Source of the DNA: Isoetes taiwanensis
Taxonomy: Eukaryota > Streptophyta > Lycopodiopsida > Isoetales > Isoetaceae
Assembly (NCBI GenBank): GCA_021234155.1
Contig: JAJEKV010000028.1
Coordinates: 10,926,134-10,990,133, forward strand
Length of the DNA stretch: 64,000 nt
Direction: 5' to 3'
Shown: positions 58,258 through 64,000 of the stretch, one piece after another
Numbering within the stretch: the stretch's first letter is position 1
Layout of the letters: each line of letters opens with the position of its first letter
The notes under the pieces: model-generated
What the model was told of the DNA's origin: nothing
Databases searched by the model: none
What the model saw: only the letters and a program-made list of their open reading frames with translations
Made by a program: the position numbers and the translations under genes

Positions 58258-59030
58258 ATGTTCTTGAGCCATGCATCGACTCTCTTTCTGATTTTTCTTG
58301 AGCATAATAAGCAGACCGAATCTGTAGACCCTCTACCTTCCAGCTCCAGATCACCAATGACATTTTCAGTGCCAGTAATAGAACAATCTGCAACAGTGCC
58401 TGCTCGAACATGGCAAAGTGAAGTTGAGGAAATTGAGAGGATGGCACTTGAGAAAGCTAAAGCAGGTGCAGGTGCAGAGCCTTCAATGACTGCTGCAACA
58501 GAAAATCTTTCATCACCAAGTGCTAAATTAGTAATTGGAGAAGCTAAGAAAGATTCAGCTTCTGTCTCAGCATCATCTGCAGGTCCCAGTTCTGGACCTG
58601 TTACAGAAGAAGCTACAAAGGACACAGATCCAGATTTTAACCCAGGAGATACCAGGGAAGAGGAAGCTGAGTTGGTAGTTGAGTCCACTCCAAAGAGGAG
58701 GCAAAAGAATGCTGGTGATGGCACTCCAAAAGGAAAAAAACAGGCAAAATCTCCAGCAACAAAAAAATGTCCTCCGAAAAGAAAATCTCCAGGCAAAAAA
58801 GTGCCACCACCACCTAGAAAGAGGTATGTCCAAGATGAACTAATTTTGTTAAACATCTCAGATTTATGGTAATTAACCACATTTTTTTTTTTTGTACATA
58901 GGACACGATCACAGTCGTGAAGGAAGCGATCCCGATCCTTCGAAGTGAGGAAAGGAAGAGGAAGAGGATCTACAAGCAAATATTGATGTGATAACAAATA
59001 AGGTGCGCAGCCCTCGGAAGATCTTTGAAA
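58258..59030 (+). pseudogene. Lys/Pro/Ser-rich disordered protein remnant
   Basis: A long open frame (to 58872). The N-terminal part ends in SLFLIFLEHNKQTE-like hydrophobic/charged text, then an Ala/Ser/Glu-rich region, an acidic stretch (DPDFNPGDTREEEAELVV), then a strongly basic tail (STPKRRQKNAG, KKCPPKRKSPGKKVPPPPRK). A GTATGT donor follows at 58824. After a TACATAG acceptor (about 58901) the frame continues RTRSQS, a stop, RKRSRSF. The basic tail suggests nuclear location and DNA or histone contact, as in linkers that precede protease domains in transposon-borne Ulp1 proteins. An internal TGA shows decay. Confidence 0.45.
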
Positions 59031-59099
59031 CAGTGATGAATTTACAAGGTGAGTAATATACAATTGATTACAATAGATATATTCTTTTGCTAATCTTTG

Positions 59100-59960
59100 T
59101 TGTTTCCTTTGTGCAGTTTAGTGAACCGACCGAAAAGGTTGGTTCCATTCACTCCTTATAGGGACCGTCCTCCTAAGCCTGCACCCTCTATCTTTCAAAG
59201 TGATGTTGACGAAGTTCTGGCTGGAAGCTGGACTTGACCTCTAAGATGGTAGATGTCTATGGGAGGTAGGCTAGCATTTCAACATATTTATGTTATTTCA
59301 TTCCCTAAGTCACTCATCTTATGTATTAATATGTAATCTGGATTTGTGTGCGGTACCTTTGTAGCGATCTTCCATCCGATTGGAAACACAAGTTTTTACG
59401 CTTCGACCGGACACCTTCAATTTTGTGAATTCCCTCAAGAACGGGGGGGCGGATGCACGTAACACTAACATAAAGGAAGGCCCGGATGGCATTTTGATTG
59501 CAAGATGCCAATACATATTTGTTCCAATTCGCAAGGCCCAAATGTGGCATTGGCAATACTTTGTGCTTGCTGGTCCAATGAAAAGCTCTTTTCCATCTAT
59601 AGCTAGCCCAAGTATACGTGATCCTCTCTCCCGCCAAAGGCTATGTACCCGATGCTAAAGTGGTCAGTAAGTAAGTATGAGTTTTCGTTTTGTTTTTATG
59701 ATTTGATTATTCTCATATTGCAATTTCTTATGCTTGATTTATTCTCACATTGCAATTTTGCGAGGTTTCATAAGCTTGTGATCAATAACATGATGCTCGG
59801 ATCCAACGGCTTAAACCATGGTAGGAAGAACTTTGATGCTCCCGTGTTCGTCCTAAAATGCCGAAACTAGTACCAACAACCCTTGCATGTACATTGTGGC
59901 TTACATGCACAAATTCATAGATGCAGTGGTTGATGCACGTACCAAGCTCCATTTTTGTAA
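59100..59960 (+). pseudogene. Possible Ulp1-like (C48) cysteine protease domain
   Basis: 59120-59240 reads RPKRLVPFTPYRDRPPKPAP, a Pro-rich lead-in. 59380-59640, in the frame through NTNIKEGPDGI, reaches CQYIFVPIRKAQMWHWQYF, which resembles the Ulp1 block (..FIPI....HW.L.V) with its catalytic His before Trp. After introns/frame changes, 59876-59945 reads NNPCMYIVAYMHKFIDAV, comparable to the block NGxDCGxxVxxYM that carries the catalytic Cys. The Asp between them is not evident. SUMO-type proteases of this sort are often carried by plant CACTA and Mutator-like transposons. Several stops interrupt the sequence. An alternative is another element-specific protein with chance similarity. Confidence 0.4.
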
Positions 59961-60309
59961 GTAGAACATGTTATTTTTCCTATTAGTTATTTGTTGGTAT
60001 AGTCCTCTAATACTTGTGCACCATGCATGATGACACCCAGTTGGTTCAATCGATGCCTATGCCAAGTCACGGAGGGATCATCTAATGGAGGCATTAATTG
60101 TAGAAGGCTGAGATGAATATACAAGTGATTGTTCCTACGAGGGTAGATAGTCCCTTTGACTTGTTTGTAAATTACAGTTTTGTATGAGCCATGCTCCGAG
60201 CTTCTTTGTACTCAATAAGTAATGAAAAAATTAATTTATTTGTCTCACTTACACTGCAAATAACAATCGTGTAATTATCAATGTGTTTTCTCAATTGTGT
60301 GTCCGAAAT

Positions 60310-60960
60310 GTAATTATAAATTGTGAATCTCAAGTGTTTTCTTTGCGGACAGTGAATCATCTAATTCGGGGAGAAAGCTTCGTTATCTTTGACTTAAATT
60401 GTTGGGCAAGAGTGTGCACAAGAATGAAAATATTAACTCAAGATACCAAATGGATCCGGAAAGATGAGCTTCAATTTAATATAGGAAACAGGGTTTTTTT
60501 CGGGCAGCCGGGGTTAGCATCTTTGTTAGCATTTGTAAGAGAAGGGTTTGATGTTGCCATCCGGTCTTCACTCACTTCTAAAAATCTTCAACCAATTGTG
60601 GAACATATTTGTGATGCTTTTTCCATAAAGTCGAAGTTTGTTTCGACCGGGAGCGGTGTTGGACTCTGCCACACAAACACCCTACTTGAACCTCAAAAGG
60701 GGTTGTTTGTGAAACCATTAGTCAGTGGTATGGAAAGAGTACCCGTGAGTACTATGGACATCTGATTACGATCGACAATTTAAAGATACAAATCCACTTT
60801 GAATCTCGAGGAAGCTACATATGTCCTTTCTCTTGGACACCAGATATTAGCTAGTGACAGATTGTTTGTCATGGAGCTCATTCCATGGCTTAATGGATTC
60901 AAAATGGTCAAGATGGTATAGTTTATGTGAAAGAGCATCCAATGACTAATGCGGCCAGAT
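60310..60960 (+). pseudogene. FCP1-homology (HAD-like) domain remnant
   Basis: The open frame to 60765 contains ESFVIFDLNCWARV, the place of the HAD motif I (normally DLNG(V/L)L). Then VFFGQPGLASLLAFVREGFD, VAIRSS (normally V(V/I)WSS, motif II) and LQPIVEHICDAF. After frame changes: GHLITIDNLKIQIHFESRG (normally LIDDSPEK, motif III), CPFSWTPD, and MELIPWLNGFKMV. The order matches plant FCP1-homology proteins closely. The acidic residues of motif III are partly replaced (IDN) and motif I lacks the second Asp, so phosphatase activity is doubtful even in the ancestor. Stops at 60766 and near 60855 break it. Confidence 0.55.
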
Positions 60961-61258
60961 GGCATATCGAGGTGTGGAACAGATTTTCTCGGGCAAACTA
61001 TGGCAAAGAACTTGGGTGCTCTCACGCCTAAATTTAGTCAATATACGGACAAGGAATGGAGAAACTGCCATCATGTTATTGGCCTCTCGACCGCCCATTG
61101 TTGGTACTGGACTTTGGTGATGTACAAATTCAAATGTTATGAATATATGTATCAAAGTTTTTGTTCATTGCACTTGAGTACTCTATTCTTCTTGTCTTTC
61201 TTATTGGTACAATTATGAGTGTGTATACATAATTAAGTGATCTTCATTTGCTTTGTAG

Positions 61259-61555
61259 ATGAATGGTGAAACACAAAAGACTATTAAGAAACTAAGAGAT
61301 AGAGTTCTGCTGCACCCAGAGGTAATACAAACCAACACAAGCCGCAAGTACATAGGGTTGGGGACCGATTATCGCCTCTATCTTCGTTGTTCTGAACTTT
61401 GGGAAAAGGTTGAGCAAATTGAAAATTATGAGGAACGAGCAACCATGAAAGGTATATTGGCAAGCAAATCACTTGTTGCACAACCCTTGGGGAAGGCACG
61501 TGTCTGGAAGATGGGGCTATGTAGGATGGAAAGGTTTGCCGCTGGCGTGCTATAG
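61259..61555 (+). CDS. Unrecognised ORF, possible C-terminal exon of the above
   Basis: Open frame that follows a TTTGTAG acceptor at 61258: MNGETQKTIKKLRDRVLLHP, then SELWEKVEQIENYEERATMK, ending in FAAGVL. It is charged and helical with no known motif. It lies on the same strand 300 bases after the FCP1-like block and could be its last exon or a separate small protein. Confidence 0.3.
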   Translation: MNGETQKTIKKLRDRVLLHPEVIQTNTSRKYIGLGTDYRLYLRCSELWEKVEQIENYEERATMKGILASKSLVAQPLGKARVWKMGLCRMERFAAGVL

Positions 61556-61861
61556 AAACCGCATGGACTCTTTGCTTTTAGAGGATATCTCTTGACCTCT
61601 ACGGGCTGGAAGACATGATGCAATAGTCATAAGATATCGGGGCTCCTACTTGACATTTTGAAGCTTGGTCATGAATTATGAGCCATGCTCATTTTGGGTG
61701 TGTTATATTTATGTCCACAATATAAATATATCAACCATTTGTACATGAAAACTGTCCATTTCTTATCTTTGCCATGGTGAAACCATTTTAGTGTTTATGC
61801 AATTCAACTTTCTTGTGTTCAATTCTAATCAACTTACACTTAACAAATTTTTATAAGATTT
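61556..61861. other. Intergenic spacer
   Basis: AT-rich; nothing recognised. It separates the plus-strand blocks from the minus-strand transposase-like block. Confidence 0.5.
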
Positions 61862-61932
61862 ACGGAATGTACAACAGATGTACATAAGATGTACATCGTT
61901 GTACATCTTATGTACATTGATGTACATAATGC
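61862..61932. repeat. GTAC-core repeat cluster 2
   Basis: Six TGTAC(A) words in about 70 bases (AGATGTACATAAGATGTACA...), arranged partly as inverted copies, so the DNA could fold into hairpins. Confidence 0.85.
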
Positions 61933-62189
61933 ACTTCTCAAGTAGTCCGGTTCTTGAGTTCTTATAACAAAGTATTACAATATTTCAGGAAAGTACTACA
62001 GATCGACTTAGTCCATGTCATCTACAATTCTTTGGAAGTTGTGATAACAATGTCTCATGGACTTCATCCGGCAAGTGAAATGTTGTGCTTGCCCCCTTGC
62101 CTTTTGTGTTTTACTTTCTTGAATGGGATTGAACCCCAATCCGCATTCTGCGCAGTACCAAAACATTCTTAGTAGGAAGCGGTTTATAC

Positions 62190-63930
62190 TTATTGTGGCA
62201 GACACGGGATTAGTTCATAATATTGTCCTTCAATGACACTAGTGCCGCCAGAGTATTCATTTCCATAGTCATCAATTGAATCTTCTTCCAATGCATGCTT
62301 TTCCCCTGGTGCACATGAGAACATAGTATGAAACACCTTCCACATTGTCAGTTTGCAAAAGACACAAATACATCTAAAAAGCTTGACATGTGTCATCTAA
62401 ACCGACCTCGTCCTCTGCATACAAAACTTCCACATCATTTTCAGCTTCAACACGAGAGGCAATATGATCCGTGGGCTCCAAACTTTTAGAGACCATTCTC
62501 CACAATGTTTAATGTTCTCACAATTCAACCAATTGAAGTTAATGCAAGCATCACAAAAGCACGAGAGTGGTGCGCATAGCAACTTTGTTGGATCTCTTTG
62601 GGTTTATAGTTGACCTGAGAATGTATCTGGCTGAGTACCGGGTAAAGTCTTGCAATTGAATGCTTGCTGCTGTTCACATCTGTTTTTCCAACCTCCCAAA
62701 AAACACCCTTTCACAATCCGATTCCTTGGCCCTTAAAAGCGCACAAAGTCGTTTACACACATCACGGCATGCCATTTTGTTTTTCTCGCTGCTTTCGCTC
62801 TCAAGCCACAACTTTGCTATACCAGCCTCGCCATCATGTGTGCCTTTCCCATGGCGGATCCAAAGAAATTCCATATCACTCGAATTTTATTTTCAACATG
62901 GTATCTCTGATTCCATACCATGCACGTCTTGATTTGAATTGAGATGCACAACCATCCGACCACACATAATGAAGGTTTATGTGTCCACCTCCATTATTCT
63001 TAAGCCACCCCAAATGTAATTTAAAACCATGTTGCACAAAATGAGTGTCATGCTTCACGTCATCCGAAACATAGAAATGCACCTTTGTTTTTTTTAAGCT
63101 TACCTTCTATTTTCATCATTGAAATATGGACCAAAATACTAATTTGATCAGGATTCCAATGCTCGGATTGCACTACGTCCCTGGTTTCAATGTGTAGTTC
63201 TCTGCAAAGTCAACAACGGACAAACACACTATTATCAGGGAGTTTCTCAACACATCTTTTAAAAGCTGTTTGCTCCGCCAGTTGTTTTGTAAAGTTATGA
63301 TCGTAAACTTAGCAAGCTGATTTTTCATGTTCTTTAACAAAGCAGATGCTTTGTCATTACGATCAACTAATCTAAGCCTACGGATGTACCTTTTTGGATG
63401 GCTCATTGACATATGCATATACTTGCCAGTCCACATTCTGAATTCCATCTTCCTCGTTTGGCCGGATGTCTAATTTCTTCACTCCACATTCATCACATTA
63501 AGCCTTTGATGCATTTTAGTTTATGCCATTCATCCGTCACATATTTCTCGCAAATTTGTTGACCTCCACAAGATACTAACATTATCAAAAGTTTTCTTGT
63601 TTGCTTGACATACTCCATTGTTTTTTGGGATGCATGGACACTACACCCATAAGTGCAATTAACATGTAGGGATCTCCTCATATCATTGAAGGCCTTTACA
63701 TGCGGATCTGCTTGCTCATGTTTGACACAACAACATGTGTTTCTCTCCTTCAATTTCCTTATGCAATCGGGTTTTGGATACTCGAGCGTCGTCGGCTTAA
63801 TTTTGGTATCGGGATTACGATATACAAACCTATTGATAAAGCTTCGGATTTGCAATAACAAAAGCATTAAAGACCATGTTAGCAAAATGATGTCGACAAC
63901 CGGATGCCAAAAGAGTATTGAACTATACTA
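62190..63930 (-). pseudogene. DDE-like transposase candidate, broken
   Basis: Minus-strand blocks in consecutive frames. 63885-63493: KERNTCCCVKHEQADPHVKA and Cys-rich CSV...SCGGQQICEKYV. About 63490-63400: ECGVKKLD and DWQVYAYVNEPSKK. 63082-62876: HFYVSDDVKHDTHFVQHGFK then HYVWSDGCASQFKSRRAWYG. 62874-62674: LWIRHGKGTHDGEAGIAKLW. 62582-62400: CFCDACINFNWLNCENIKHC. The acidic SDD...KHD, WSDG and HGKGxxDG blocks in this order, framed by Cys pairs, are shared in my recollection by a widespread uncharacterised eukaryotic transposase-like family (WSDGxxxQFK / HGKGxxDG). I cannot name its superfamily. Stops and frame changes show this copy is dead. Its N-terminus may lie beyond the GTAC cluster or outside the window. 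Confidence 0.55.
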
Positions 63931-64000
63931 TTGTACAATTAATGTATGTTCTATGTACATAAAATGTCCATCCAACAGTTCCCGATGCATTCTATGTACA
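63931..64000. repeat. GTAC-core repeat cluster 3 (runs off window)
   Basis: TGTACA words resume upstream of the minus-strand gene and reach the last base of the window; the cluster probably continues outside. Confidence 0.7.

Noticed and set aside
58248-59063. 271-codon minus-strand ORF
   Set aside because: Antisense to the Lys/Pro/Ser-rich frame, whose codon bias leaves the opposite strand open; Phe/Ser-rich product without motif.
62660-62942. Plus-strand ORFs of 90-92 codons
   Set aside because: Antisense to the HGKGTHDG block of the transposase-like gene.

Overview
The window looks like nuclear DNA of a land plant, most likely a fern or another seed-free plant. The basis is a PLS-type PPR gene in the style that is highly expanded in ferns, GT..AG introns, plant-type genes (dihydroneopterin aldolase, a chloroplast-type GST relative), and a mixture of plant LTR retrotransposons, LINEs, SINEs, a Helitron, an hAT element and long-armed MITEs. 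The lineage call is inference; no marker gene fixes the species. Most of the window is mobile DNA, much of it decayed.

Layout. 1-8.26 kb: AT-rich sequence, a (TTG)n microsatellite, a two-copy 0.35 kb tandem repeat, a degenerate LINE reverse transcriptase on the minus strand (4.56-6.42 kb) and TGTG-rich low-complexity DNA. 8.26-16.57 kb: a minus-strand Ty3/gypsy chromovirus with matching LTRs and a GTGAT target-site duplication. Its left LTR is split by a second, plus-strand, gag-only LTR element (8.49-11.08 kb). 16.6-25.6 kb: GTG-rich DNA, a poly(A) retroposon with an 18-bp duplication, a MITE with ~130-bp arms, a tRNA-derived SINE candidate and a 5'-truncated LINE tail. 25.6-39.9 kb: a (TATC)n microsatellite, three Helitron-type 3' ends, and one complete Helitron (32.85-36.41 kb) carrying exons and introns of a plant USP/UCH-related gene.

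39.9-49.97 kb is the gene-bearing core. A 646-codon PPR gene stops at the end of its E1 motif. Two decayed tandem copies of its 3' part follow it, and a young Ty1/copia element (identical LTRs, broken pol) sits at the junction between units. Straight after the last PPR fragment comes a three-exon dihydroneopterin aldolase gene, the only gene apart from the PPR that reads as possibly intact. 50.2-54.6 kb: an hAT element with a perfect 8-bp target duplication, a SINE, and a heavily broken GST-like pseudogene.

56.3-64.0 kb is the least familiar region. It holds decaying coding blocks on the plus strand (a coiled-coil/basic protein, a Lys/Pro-rich linker protein, a possible Ulp1-like protease, an FCP1-homology HAD-like protein). 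These face a minus-strand DDE-like transposase candidate, and clusters of a GTAC-core palindrome lie between the blocks and at the window edge. It may be part of a large multi-gene DNA transposon whose right end lies outside the window.
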